Source of the DNA: an uncultured Prevotella sp.
GTDB lineage: Bacteria; Bacteroidota; Bacteroidia; Bacteroidales; Bacteroidaceae
Assembly: GCA_900539625.1 (NCBI GenBank)
Contig: UQCW01000009.1
Span: 1-64,000, forward strand
Length of the DNA: 64,000 bases
Direction: 5' to 3'
Shown: piece after piece, positions 27,062 through 36,292 of the stretch
Position numbering within the stretch: the first letter of the stretch is position 1
How the letters are laid out: every line of letters starts with the position of its first letter
Made by a program: the position numbers and the translations under genes
The notes under the pieces: model-generated
What the model was told of the DNA's origin: nothing
Database searches by the model: none
Seen by the model: only the letters and a program-made list of their open reading frames with translations

Positions 27062-27149
27062 CACAAACGCATCTGGGTCGAGACACGAACGCACCTGGGA
27101 CGTGACACGAACGCATCTGGGACGAGGCACGAACGCATCTGGTACGAGG
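27062..27149. repeat. Four tandem copies of a 22-bp unit
   Basis: Units at 27062-27083, 27084-27105, 27106-27127 and 27128-27149 follow CACGAACGCATCTGGGACGA plus two bases, each differing by a few bases. Partial degenerate copies flank them (27047-27061 and from 27150). The period is not a multiple of three, so a coding role is unlikely, and there are no spacers, so this is not CRISPR. It lies about 145 bp upstream of the promoter of the ARH-phosphatase-ARH gene. Confidence 0.85.
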
Positions 27150-27292
27150 CACACTTGTGCCTGCTCCCACGTTCGCCAACAAGTCGTAAGCAACAGGACG
27201 GTAGCAGTATGGGGAACGAAACTATACAAACTGTATGGATTCAAAGTTCATTCCACATGTCTCAAGCTATTGTGTAGATTTTACACAGAACA

Positions 27293-27324
27293 TTTGGCTA
27301 TAATAAAAAATCAAACTATATTTG
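27293..27324 (+). promoter_or_regulatory. Bacteroidetes-type promoter of the ARH fusion gene
   Basis: TTTG (27293-27296), 20 nt, TATATTTG (27317-27324): a full match to the Bacteroidetes housekeeping promoter. The leader to the ATG at 27517 is therefore about 185 nt, long for this window. Confidence 0.7.
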
Positions 27325-27516
27325 CAGTGTAATTTCAACACAATACCTTTTTTAGCGAGATGAATAAGACATGAGAACATAAAGTCCGCTACAGATTCAA
27401 GTGTAAATACCGATGTCGTTTGCCAAGGACAAACGAAGCAGGCAAGGAAGTGTTGTTAGTGATAGTGAAAGAATAAGTTGACCACGAGGAGAATAGTATA
27501 AATATTAAAATAATGT

Positions 27517-30084
27517 ATGAGTATGTTAGGAGCTATAATTGGCGACATCGTTGGCAGTACCCGCGAGTGGCACAACATTAAGACAGAAGAATTTGAGATG
27601 GTTCCGAGAGGAAGCCGATTCACAGACGATACGGTGATGACACTTGCTGTGGCCAAATGGCTGATGACAGATACAGAACATCGTCCTGAAACATTAGTTG
27701 CTTGTATGCAACAGTTGGGACGCAAATATCCCAATGCTGGTTATGGGAAAATGTTTGCAAGATGGCTGACAACTGATAATCCGCAGCCATACAACAGTTT
27801 TGGCAATGGTTCAGCCATGAGAGTAAGTCCCGTTGGACTGTATGCCAACACGCTTGAAGAAGCGATGGAATTGGCACGCATCACGGCTTCCGTCTCTCAC
27901 AACCATCCCGAAGGCATCAGAGGAGCACAGGCCATTGCTGGCTGCGTGTTCCTAAAGAAAAACAACAGAACGGGAGCGGAAGATGCCATCAGAAATTTTG
28001 TCATAAAGAAAATTGGATATAATCTCAACTTTAATTTAAACGACATCCGAGACAAATATACGTTTGACGTAACCTGCCAGGGAAGTGTGCCTATTGCCAT
28101 CAAGGCATATATTGAACGTAGCGGTTACTCCGCTCAGAAAGCATTGCAACTTGCCATATCTATGGGTGGAGATTCTGACACCATTGGTGCAATGACGGCT
28201 TCCATTGCCAGCGCTGAAGATTTCTATATCGTTGGCAGCGATTTCGATCGTGAAGTCGTCAGTCTCTGTCGTGACCTGCTTCCTGCAGATTTGCTTGACA
28301 TCAACGACCGCTTTGAGGCATTTATCAGCCGTCCACTGCATCAGTCTTATTATTTGGGAAGCAAACTCTTCGCAGGCGAATACCCTGGCGACAAATGCAG
28401 AGAATTGGCGGAAATCAAATTGAAAAGAATGCATCATTTTGGCGTGCGGCATTTCATCGATTTGACAGAAGAGGGAGAACTGTCTCCTTATCAGCATATA
28501 CTGCCGAAGGACACCAGTTATCTGCGATTTCCAATCAGGGATGTGAATGCTCCGGAGTCGGTAGAGGCAGTGCACCAACTCATTGATAAGATTGAATATT
28601 TAATGCAGCAAGATGGATACACCTATGTGCATTGTTGGGGCGGTGTTGGACGCACAGGAACGATCATGGCATGTTATGAAGCCCGACAAATGGAGAAACC
28701 GACCTTGACGGGTGCGCTCGACGCCATGCGCCGTCATTTTTGCAATATGCCGAAAGCGGCACATCGCAAGTCGCCAGAAACACAAGGACAAGTGGATTTT
28801 GTAAGTCGGTTTGCAAACAGTTGCAATGAAAAAAAAGATTCTTTGAAACAGAGAACACGCGACCGCATCCGCGGGTCGCTGATGGCAGGCGCGGCTGGCG
28901 ATGCGTTAGGCTATACGGTGGAATTTATGAGCCGCAACAGCATTCTTGCACTATATGGCAACAGAGGAATCACAGAGTTCGACCTTGACAACGAGGGAAA
29001 GGCTTTGATTAGCGACGACACCCAGATGACACTCTTCACGGCCAACGGGATGCTGATGGGCGTTACGCGTGGTTGTATGCGTGGCATTGGCGGGAATCCT
29101 GAAGATTATGTGGAGGGAGCTTATCTTGACTGGTATTATACGCAGACTGGCAAGAAAAAAGAATCTCCTGACAAGGATTTCCACTATACATGGCTTCGCA
29201 ATCTGCCCGAATTGGCTCATCGTCGTGCCCCAGGCACCACTTGCCTGTCGGCTTGCGAAAGTCTGTATCAAGGCGAAAAGGTACAAAACAACAGCAAGGG
29301 ATGTGGCGGTATCATGCGCGTCGCTCCCATGGCTCTGCTCATGGCCGGTTATTGGAGTCGTGACATTTCTTTCTACAACATAACTCAAATGGACGAAGCT
29401 GGCGCCAAGGTGGCTGCTGCAACGCACAAGCATCCGTTGGCTTTTCTGCCTTCCGCCATGCTGACGCACCTCATATACGATTTGATAAGGCTGGATGAGA
29501 ATGAGATAAAAACAAACATTGCAACCATCGCTCTTAGCACCCTCCAAACTCTCGACAGACTTTATAAAGGGAAATATGAGAAAGAGAAGCGTTTCCTTGC
29601 CAATCTCACCCGTACGTCTGTTGTACTTGCAGCCAACGACAAGAGTGATGCAGAGAACATCCAAACACTTGGCGAAGGATGGACAGGCGAAGAGGCTTGG
29701 GCCATTGCGCTCTATTGCGCCGTTCGGCATATCGACAGCATAGAGGATGCCATCATCAGCGCAGTTAATCATGACGGCGACAGCGATTCAACTGGCGCAG
29801 TATGCGGCAATATTATGGGAGCCGTATATGGCTACGAAGCCATTAAACGCATGAAATTATTTTGTCCGCAAGGGCACGAGTTGGAGCAGACCCTCGAACT
29901 CTCCAACATCATTCTAACCCTTGCTGACGATCTCTACACAAGCTGTATAATTAGTGAGTATGATGCCATTGACTCTCCCGCAAAACAACAATGGTATGAA
30001 CGTTACTGCAACATGAGACCATTTGGATTAGACACGTCTTCCAACGGAGCACGTAGTAAACATCTCGCTTGGTGGCGAAAGTGA
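27517..30084 (+). CDS. ADP-ribosylglycohydrolase - tyrosine phosphatase - ADP-ribosylglycohydrolase fusion
   Basis: An 855-residue cytoplasmic protein with three enzyme domains. Residues 1-255: DraG/ARH fold, with metal/ribose ligands in FTDDTVMT (Asp37, Asp38) and GGDSDTIGAM (Asp219, Asp221). Residues about 265-430: cysteine-dependent phosphatase with the P-loop HCWGGVGRTG (Cys373, Arg379) and a likely general acid Asp342 in FPIRDVNAPE. Residues about 447-805: a second, larger ARH domain, RGSLMAGAAGDALGYTVEF, ISDDTQMT (Asp500, Asp501) and DGDSDSTGAV (Asp755, Asp757). All three active sites look intact. ARH enzymes remove ADP-ribose from proteins, nucleic acid or small molecules; a phosphatase of this type is sometimes found with them. 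The gene stands alone, with its own promoter, long leader and downstream hairpin. Substrate unknown. ATG at 27517 or 27523; another ATG at 27513 is out of frame. Confidence 0.88.
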   Translation: MSMLGAIIGDIVGSTREWHNIKTEEFEMVPRGSRFTDDTVMTLAVAKWLMTDTEHRPETLVACMQQLGRKYPNAGYGKMFARWLTTDNPQPYNSFGNGSAMRVSPVGLYANTLEEAMELARITASVSHNHPEGIRGAQAIAGCVFLKKNNRTGAEDAIRNFVIKKIGYNLNFNLNDIRDKYTFDVTCQGSVPIAIKAYIERSGYSAQKALQLAISMGGDSDTIGAMTASIASAEDFYIVGSDFDREVVSLCRDLLPADLLDINDRFEAFISRPLHQSYYLGSKLFAGEYPGDKCRELAEIKLKRMHHFGVRHFIDLTEEGELSPYQHILPKDTSYLRFPIRDVNAPESVEAVHQLIDKIEYLMQQDGYTYVHCWGGVGRTGTIMACYEARQMEKPTLTGALDAMRRHFCNMPKAAHRKSPETQGQVDFVSRFANSCNEKKDSLKQRTRDRIRGSLMAGAAGDALGYTVEFMSRNSILALYGNRGITEFDLDNEGKALISDDTQMTLFTANGMLMGVTRGCMRGIGGNPEDYVEGAYLDWYYTQTGKKKESPDKDFHYTWLRNLPELAHRRAPGTTCLSACESLYQGEKVQNNSKGCGGIMRVAPMALLMAGYWSRDISFYNITQMDEAGAKVAAATHKHPLAFLPSAMLTHLIYDLIRLDENEIKTNIATIALSTLQTLDRLYKGKYEKEKRFLANLTRTSVVLAANDKSDAENIQTLGEGWTGEEAWAIALYCAVRHIDSIEDAIISAVNHDGDSDSTGAVCGNIMGAVYGYEAIKRMKLFCPQGHELEQTLELSNIILTLADDLYTSCIISEYDAIDSPAKQQWYERYCNMRPFGLDTSSNGARSKHLAWWRK

Positions 30085-30165
30085 TTTCTTTGGTTTTATG
30101 CCAAGGCCAACGCCCTGGCATAAATTCATCTCTACCTAATGTGGGGGCTTGTGATGCTCACTTAT

Positions 30166-30218
30166 AATATAGGTGTCTGTGTAAGATTACAAAAATCTGC
30201 AGACACCTATATATTTTT
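30166..30218 (+). terminator. Terminator of the ARH fusion gene
   Basis: ATATAGGTGTCTG (about 30167-30179) pairs with CAGACACCTATAT (30200-30212) and is followed by TTTTTAT. A second weaker inverted repeat (TTTATGCCAAGG / CCCTGGCATAAA) lies at about 30095-30124. The hairpins separate the convergent fusion gene and helix-hairpin-helix gene. Confidence 0.7.
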
Positions 30219-30292
30219 ATAATTTCAAAGAAAATGGATTCATTGGTGGTTCTCGTCCTGTCAGTAGCCTTCAATCTAACCAAATTGAAACT

Positions 30293-32386
30293 TCAAAACC
30301 TCATTATCAACTGCAAGTTTAAATCGCTTTTGGTTGAACTGTTGATGAGTTGGGTGCCAGAGGCTATACTGTCTCTATTAAAATAATGCAAGAGGCCGAA
30401 ACGTGCAGAGACTTGCATGAAGTCAAATGGTTTCCAACGGCATTGACCAACAAGACGAAGACCGCGATGAAAAAAAGACGGGAATGCACCAGCATAGCTT
30501 AATTGCGGTTCGTAGGCATAGAAACGGTTGTCGGCTTTCGTGGAAAAGACAGCTGCAAAAGCGTCGAGCGAAAGCTGTTTTAATTTTTCCCATGAAAAAC
30601 GGGATGACAACATATAACCTGATTGCATTTTCGATGTTTGCGAAACAGAAAGCAAAGCATCACCAGAAACCCAAAGCGTCATTCCGCTGAGAAAAGGGGA
30701 TATGGTTGTCAGGGTCAGTTTGTGCAACTCTGCATATTGGAGCGTTCCCTTGTGACGAGGAATGTCTCGTTGCTTGGTTTTGTAACGATAGCGTATTTTA
30801 TAGGTCAGCCGAGGACTGGGGCTATAGGTCGCCAACGTGCTAAATGCAAAACCTTGCGAGTTTTTTGCTGTGGCACTAAACGTTTCACGAGGAAATCTGA
30901 AATATTCGGCATAGGAAGTAAATTCCCAAGAAGAAGGCAGTTGCGCGTTCATGCCCAGCGTTATACCTGTTTCGTTTTGTATGCGGCTGCCCTCCTGCAT
31001 GGCGTTTCCGTGTATGGAAATGAAACGAGGACTGAAATGGCGGATTTGTCCCGTCAGGAGAAGGCGGGAGGAAGGACTGTAACGCACGGTGTGGGTCATG
31101 GCAGCGTGTAATCTGCGGTCGATGGCCATTTCTCCAGAATGTATCCATTTCCTGTCGGCAGACCGAATATGGTAATCGCAACTGAAAGCACAGGCTGATT
31201 TGCCACGCATGAAATAGAGGTTATAGGGTTGTTTCTTTGGCCAAACAACATGGTCATAGTTGTCAAAGGCAAATGTGAAGGCCAATTTCAAGCGGTTTTT
31301 ATTGTAGCCAAGTTGCATGGCAGCTGTCAGATTTCTCACGTTGTTTTTCCGTTCGAGTTCCGTTTGGGTGCGGTGGAACCCCGTTTTGCTGAAGGAGGTG
31401 ACCGTGTCGTTTTCAAGCCGTGCATCGAGCTTTCTAAGAGAGAAGAAAGCGGCGGCATTCCAGACACGGCCTTGCCAAGCTAAGGCCAATCCGCGGAAAA
31501 AGTTAGTTTCGTCACACGAGGAGTGCGGTTTGATCTGCAGAGGTTTTGACGGAAATGGGCCATTGATTTGTGCCGTATTTTTAAAAAGGCCACTTGAAAA
31601 GATCAGACCATGATTTGATCGAACGTTGAAATCGCCCAGCCATGCCTGCCATTTGCCGTTTGTGGAGATGAGGTGTGCATAGGCAGAAACGTAGTCGTAG
31701 GGATAATTGCCGCAGCCCGCGAAGGGCTCTCCGGCGTCCTTCTGCAACGTGGTGCCGGCGCTGAACTGCTTTCCGTGGGAGAAACGATAGCGAACGGTGT
31801 TGGCAAGTGCGTTTCCCCAATACATGCAATTCGGATTTTTCTTATACTCTTCTTCTGTGTGTTGTCTGTTTCCAGCTCGCTTGTAAAAGGGAACGTCAAG
31901 ATTGGTAATGAATAAGTGTCTGTTTTTCCCTTTCTGAGCGTAGGTGCGTCTGCTGTCGATTCTTTCTGCGTAGAAAAAAAGCGACAGCCATTTCCGTTGT
32001 ACAGGCGTCAGACCACTGACGAATTGCAATTCTCCCAATGAGAAAAATTCCCGTTTCCGACTTCTATAGGACAAAATGGAGTCGGCCTGCGCCTCTGTCA
32101 TGAACGCAAGACGGAGAATATCTTCTTTTGCGGCTGTGTTGATGTTTTGAGGACGGAGATGAAGGTCTTCCATGAATTGCAGGTCTTGCCGAAGGTCGGA
32201 CTCTGCTTCGAGAGCGTCTTCATCGATATTCTGTTCAAGGTATTCGGTGACAAATTCGCTCCACGTTGTGTATGTATCATAATCTCCGTTGCCGCTTTGC
32301 GCATCGGCAGGACGCGACAGCAAACTTATGATGAGCAGGCTGAGCCACCTCAGAAAGGTTGTGTTTGCTGGATTAGCATTTCCCAT
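30293..32386 (-). CDS. Helix-hairpin-helix outer-membrane protein
   Basis: About 697 residues from the ATG at 32386, chosen because it gives a signal peptide (LRWLSLLIISLLSRPADAQ); the frame is open to 32518 but that part runs through a palindromic repeat. After the signal comes a ComEA-like helix-hairpin-helix region (LRPQNINTAAKEDILRLAFM, ADSILSYRSRKREFFSLGEL) at about residues 60-135. A long series of outer-membrane beta strands follows, ending in Leu-Ile-Met-Arg-Phe, a typical barrel end. Such proteins are common in Prevotella-like genomes. Uptake or envelope function is possible but not shown. Confidence 0.78.
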   Translation of the reverse strand: MGNANPANTTFLRWLSLLIISLLSRPADAQSGNGDYDTYTTWSEFVTEYLEQNIDEDALEAESDLRQDLQFMEDLHLRPQNINTAAKEDILRLAFMTEAQADSILSYRSRKREFFSLGELQFVSGLTPVQRKWLSLFFYAERIDSRRTYAQKGKNRHLFITNLDVPFYKRAGNRQHTEEEYKKNPNCMYWGNALANTVRYRFSHGKQFSAGTTLQKDAGEPFAGCGNYPYDYVSAYAHLISTNGKWQAWLGDFNVRSNHGLIFSSGLFKNTAQINGPFPSKPLQIKPHSSCDETNFFRGLALAWQGRVWNAAAFFSLRKLDARLENDTVTSFSKTGFHRTQTELERKNNVRNLTAAMQLGYNKNRLKLAFTFAFDNYDHVVWPKKQPYNLYFMRGKSACAFSCDYHIRSADRKWIHSGEMAIDRRLHAAMTHTVRYSPSSRLLLTGQIRHFSPRFISIHGNAMQEGSRIQNETGITLGMNAQLPSSWEFTSYAEYFRFPRETFSATAKNSQGFAFSTLATYSPSPRLTYKIRYRYKTKQRDIPRHKGTLQYAELHKLTLTTISPFLSGMTLWVSGDALLSVSQTSKMQSGYMLSSRFSWEKLKQLSLDAFAAVFSTKADNRFYAYEPQLSYAGAFPSFFHRGLRLVGQCRWKPFDFMQVSARFGLLHYFNRDSIASGTQLINSSTKSDLNLQLIMRF

Positions 32387-32462
32387 AAGATTTGAAATTG
32401 TTTTGAAGAATCTGACGCGATATGAGTCTCGCTCATCCCTCCCCATTGTGAAAAGAATTAAT

Positions 32463-32533
32463 AAAGGGGTGTCCTGAATACGTCTCACGACCCCGTGTGC
32501 GGTTTCGGTGGACTTCATTCAGAACACCCCTTT
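32463..32533 (-). repeat. Palindromic repeat R9
   Basis: AAAGGGGTGTCCTGAAT (32463-32479) and ATTCAGAACACCCCTTT (32517-32533) are inverted copies with one mismatch. The arms resemble the GGTGTTCTGAATT arm of R3. The centre has GTGTGCGGTTTCGGTGG, reminiscent of repeat S. The element is 76 bp upstream of the helix-hairpin-helix gene start, in the same relative position as other members. Confidence 0.6.
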
Positions 32534-32639
32534 TCATTCAATTATTGGGGTGGGGTTATAGGGGCATTTCCGAGCTCGGTATGTCCCCGTGCCCCGTGCG
32601 GCTTCGCCCCGTACGGGTGTTTCTCCTGCGGGTTGTTTT

Positions 32640-32687
32640 CCTCCCCCTTCCGTTCCCTTTTTAGGGGAACAGGAGGGGAAGGTTTTT
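32640..32687 (+). terminator. GC-rich hairpin after the GH84 gene
   Basis: CCTCCCCCTTCCGTTCCC and GGGGAACAGGAGGGGAAGG pair across a short T/A loop. The T-run (32683-32687) is on the plus strand, so as an intrinsic terminator it faces plus; for the minus-strand GH84 gene it is a hairpin just after the stop codon without a U-tract. Confidence 0.4.
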
Positions 32688-32688
32688 C

Positions 32689-35600
32689 TTATTTGAGCAT
32701 CAGTTTGCAACTGGCCGTGTTGCCCTTCGCCGTCTCGATGTTGAGGATGAGAACTTTTTGATTGCCAGCGGAGAGGGCGGGGAGCTGCACTTGCTGTGCT
32801 CCGCCGGCGCGGAGCATGAGGAGACATTTGCCAAGGGGCGTAAAGACGCGGCAAGACGTGATGCCTTCTGCGCTGCTGACGCTGACGAAGCCTGCTTCAG
32901 TGGTGTGAACAGTGAGAGGGGCGTCGGGGGCGGCGATGCTGCCGATTTCAGAAACGATGGGGGCGTCGCCCTGCGTGAGGTCTTCACGGATTTCGTAGAT
33001 GACGGGGGCGGCGTTGCCCTCCCAGCTGATGCGGATGCAAGAGGGGGTGCCTGCGGCGGCGAGGGAGATTTTCTGGTAGCCACCCGTCAGCGTGCCGAGG
33101 CTGCCCCATTCGCCATTCGTTGTCAGGGCGCTGACGACGGCATTTTGCGCGGGGGCGCCGGGAGCCTGGAAGAGGACGATGCTGGAGGCTGGGCTGGCAT
33201 CGTAGAAATGGTAGGTGAGGCTGTTGCCAGAAGGCGTGTCGGTGGCGGGGATGCCCGTGTTGCCAGCTTTGTCGGTCAGGCTGAGGAGGGCGTTGCCCGA
33301 GGCATCGGCAGCGGGGTGCTTGAACTTGGCAGCGTGGGTGGCCTTGTTGACTTCAATGTCGTAGAGGCGCAACCACTTGGAGGTGTTGGCCGTAGAGACA
33401 AGGAGGCGTACGTATTGCGCAGTGTCGTTCGTGCCGCTGAAGTCGCAATAGGACATTTCGCTGGAATATTTGACGACCTGAGGGAGCGTCATGCGGAAGT
33501 CGGTCTGCGCGGTGCCTTTCACGCGGAGCGTTTTCCAGGTTTTGCCATCGAGAGAGGTCTGTACGCGGCCAACGGTCATGTAGTCGCCGTTCACTGTTCC
33601 CATGCAGATTCTGACGTCGCCAACGGGGACGGGAGCTGAGAGCTTGACAACGTAGGCATCGTTGGTTTTCTGGTTGCGGTTGAGACAGGTGTAGGTGGTG
33701 TAGTCGCCGTCGGTCATGAAGGAGGCGTTGTGGCCGCTATAGATGTCGCCAGAGGGGATGGTTGCGCTGGCGATGGCGGTGGGAGCGGGGAGCGTCAGTT
33801 TGAGGACGGCGCGGGCGAGCTTGAGGGAGCGGGGCTCTGGGTTTTCGTTTTCAACGACGAGGTATCTGACGTGGGCGGCGGGCTGGCTGCCTTTTTCGAG
33901 GACGCTCCAGTCTCTGCCGTTTTCAGAGGTGAGGAGAGTGAAGGCGGAGAAAAGGCTGTCCGCGGCAGTTATGCTTTCGAGTTTGACGGGCTGGGGGAGA
34001 CTGAGCCCGATGTATTGGCCTTGCTGGAGGGTGTTGACGCAGTTGTTGACGAAGGTGACGCTATTTTTGCTTTTCGACACGGCGCCTTTGGCTTTCTCGA
34101 GGTTGGAGAAGAGGACGGGGACGGCGGAAACGGGGGCGCCGAGGAGGTTGCCGAGGGATTTCTCCTGGAGATAGCTGAGGAAGGGCCGGAGCGTTTCCTG
34201 CGAGGGATTGGTTTGCCGCGAGGAGAGCGAGAGCTGCGCACCGACGGATCCAGCGAGCTGGGGGGCCTGGTGGGCGGCGTCTGTGTCAATGCGGGAGAGG
34301 GGATTGATGGTCTGCGCGTAGGCGTTCCATTTGTCGGACTCTTCCGCGTTTTCTGCGGCTTCGATGAGCGTCAGTGTCTGGCGAGCCATGCTGTGGAGCT
34401 TTGTGAGCCAGGGGGAGAGATCGGCGAGGAGCAGGCGGTCGCTTTCGTTTTGGCTGTTTGCGAGGGCTTCGATTTTCTCTGCGGCCTTGAGGATGTTTTG
34501 CATGGTGGTTTTCAAGGCGCTACCGTCGGCCTGTCCTTGCTTGTTGAAGGCAGTTTTGTATGCGTTGACGAGGGAGGAAAGGGCGCCTGAGTCATAGTAG
34601 CGCAGATGGGCGGCGAGGAGCTGATAGGCCTCAGCTGTCTCTTTGTCGCGGATGATGGCGGGGAAGGCGGCGTTCCAGTTGGTCTTGTTGTTGAAAGCGG
34701 CGTTGTTCCAAGCATAGTCGGCGACGCCGAAGAGGGCGATTTTCGACACTTCTCCCTGCTGCATGGGGTTGCTGAGGACGGCGAGACAGTTTTTCAAGCT
34801 TTTGTCGACCGTTGCGGTGTTGGAGATTCTGCTTTCGTCGTGGAAGTTGGCGTACATGTCCATCGTGAAGAGCTTGTCGGCATCGTTGTCGTTGCAGGGA
34901 TAGTTCCACCACCATGCGACGTCGCGGCCCAGGTATTGGCGCACGCTCTGCACGTCGGAGGAATTGGGCACGCTCCATACGCCCCAGCCGGTGGTATAGA
35001 TGACGACGTTGGAGGGCGTTTTGCTGAGGGCGGTGAAGAAGGCTTTACGCTGTTCTTCGCCACCACCCGCGAAACTGCCGCAATAGATCTGGGGAACGAA
35101 CTGGAGGGGCTTGACGGTGTCGGCGGGGGCGGCGCCGCTTTTGTTCCACTCTTTTTCAATGGCCTGCTGGAGGCTGGTGACGCGGGCGGCGTTGAGGTCG
35201 TACTGCGCCTGGGTGGAGGGGATGGCGACGTCATCGACGAACACGGCAAACTGGCGCACGCCGAGGGCGTACATGCGCTTGTATTTGTTCATGATGTCGG
35301 TGATGACGGTGGAACTGTTGAGGAAGTCGTTGCCCGGATGGATGGCCCAAATGAAGTTGACCTTGGTTTCGTGTGACACCTGCGTGAGGTCTCTGACCAT
35401 GTCCTGCGAGAGATAGCCGAGGTTTTTCTGCTGCTCGGTGATGGTGGCGGGATAGGGCTGTTTCCAATAGGCGGAGTGGTAGTAGTCGCTCTTCGCGCCA
35501 TACATATATGAGTTCATCTTATGGCGCATCATGAATCTCATGACGTCTTTCTTTACGTCAATGGAATAGGGTACGCCATAGTAGCCTTCGACGAGGCCAC

Positions 35601-36150
35601 GGTTTTTCTGGTCGGCATAGTCGTAGATGATGCCGCAGGGAATGCTTTCTGGGGCGTTGTAGTCGAGAATCTGCTCTAGAGAGGCCATGCCGATGAAGGC
35701 GGCATCGGTGTTTTCGCCCAGGATGACGATTTCGGCAAGGCCGCCAGCGTCTTGCAGGCTGAGGAGGTGCTTGTCGTATTTGTTTTGCAACGTAAAGACA
35801 TCGCGACTGAGTTTCAAGGCGGTGGCTTTTGCGTCGGCCTTGTCGCCCGAATTGTTGACGCCTACGAAGATGTGGACGAAGCCCTCTGAGGGGGCTGTGG
35901 CGAAGATTTCATCGCTGTTGCTGATGAGGTTGTGCTCGGAGAGGATGTTTTTCAGACGGGCTTTGGTGTAGCTGTCGATGTGGTCTCCACAGATGACTTG
36001 AATTTTTCCTGCGGGGATTTTGGTTGTGCCGCCCACCGCTTGCTGCTGATGGGGGATGGGGTGGATCTGATAGACGCTGTCGGCAAGGACGGTAAGGCTG
36101 CTGCACGTTCCAAGACAACAAAGGGCCAATCGTAGAATTGTTTTCTTCAT
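32689..36150 (-). CDS. GH84 beta-N-acetylglucosaminidase, probable T9SS cargo
   Basis: A 1153-residue exported glycosidase (signal peptide to about Val-Leu-Ala-Asp, residue 24). Residues 25-150 are the N-terminal GH84 domain. The catalytic domain has GLVEGYYGVPYSIDVKKDV, MNSYMYGAKSDYYH and the two catalytic Asp in FVDDVAIP (Asp306, Asp307), which act with substrate assistance on O-GlcNAc or hyaluronan-type GlcNAc. Downstream, from about residue 690, are discoidin/CBM32-like domains (FMTDGDYTTYTCLNR, YVRLLVSTANTSKWLRLYDI). The last about 70 residues (FVSVSSAEGITSCRVFTPLG ... ASCKLMLK) look like a T9SS type A sorting domain, so the enzyme may be surface attached by PorU/PorV. It probably acts on host mucin or glycoprotein GlcNAc. 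Confidence 0.88.
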   Translation of the reverse strand: MKKTILRLALCCLGTCSSLTVLADSVYQIHPIPHQQQAVGGTTKIPAGKIQVICGDHIDSYTKARLKNILSEHNLISNSDEIFATAPSEGFVHIFVGVNNSGDKADAKATALKLSRDVFTLQNKYDKHLLSLQDAGGLAEIVILGENTDAAFIGMASLEQILDYNAPESIPCGIIYDYADQKNRGLVEGYYGVPYSIDVKKDVMRFMMRHKMNSYMYGAKSDYYHSAYWKQPYPATITEQQKNLGYLSQDMVRDLTQVSHETKVNFIWAIHPGNDFLNSSTVITDIMNKYKRMYALGVRQFAVFVDDVAIPSTQAQYDLNAARVTSLQQAIEKEWNKSGAAPADTVKPLQFVPQIYCGSFAGGGEEQRKAFFTALSKTPSNVVIYTTGWGVWSVPNSSDVQSVRQYLGRDVAWWWNYPCNDNDADKLFTMDMYANFHDESRISNTATVDKSLKNCLAVLSNPMQQGEVSKIALFGVADYAWNNAAFNNKTNWNAAFPAIIRDKETAEAYQLLAAHLRYYDSGALSSLVNAYKTAFNKQGQADGSALKTTMQNILKAAEKIEALANSQNESDRLLLADLSPWLTKLHSMARQTLTLIEAAENAEESDKWNAYAQTINPLSRIDTDAAHQAPQLAGSVGAQLSLSSRQTNPSQETLRPFLSYLQEKSLGNLLGAPVSAVPVLFSNLEKAKGAVSKSKNSVTFVNNCVNTLQQGQYIGLSLPQPVKLESITAADSLFSAFTLLTSENGRDWSVLEKGSQPAAHVRYLVVENENPEPRSLKLARAVLKLTLPAPTAIASATIPSGDIYSGHNASFMTDGDYTTYTCLNRNQKTNDAYVVKLSAPVPVGDVRICMGTVNGDYMTVGRVQTSLDGKTWKTLRVKGTAQTDFRMTLPQVVKYSSEMSYCDFSGTNDTAQYVRLLVSTANTSKWLRLYDIEVNKATHAAKFKHPAADASGNALLSLTDKAGNTGIPATDTPSGNSLTYHFYDASPASSIVLFQAPGAPAQNAVVSALTTNGEWGSLGTLTGGYQKISLAAAGTPSCIRISWEGNAAPVIYEIREDLTQGDAPIVSEIGSIAAPDAPLTVHTTEAGFVSVSSAEGITSCRVFTPLGKCLLMLRAGGAQQVQLPALSAGNQKVLILNIETAKGNTASCKLMLK

Positions 36151-36292
36151 GTTTTTTTATGGCTGTTTTTCCAAAGACGATGCGAGGCGCGGGCTTTGGA
36201 TGTTAAACAATGATGTCCCTTGGCAAAAGAAATTGTTTCCCTTCGCCAAAGGACATGGATTCAGATGATTTCTATTTTAGGATGGTCTGCCA

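Noticed and set aside
27047..27160. Tandem repeat considered as a CRISPR array
   Set aside because: The repeats are directly adjacent with no spacers and no cas genes are nearby.
26954..27244. 96-codon minus-strand frame over the 22-bp tandem repeat
   Set aside because: The repeat period is not a multiple of three, the product has no signal or domain, and no promoter is visible.
32758..35376. Plus-strand frames of 256-293 codons across the GH84 gene
   Set aside because: Antisense shadows; Gly/Glu/Asp/Val-rich sequences without start context or domain features, and the minus strand encodes a full GH84 enzyme.
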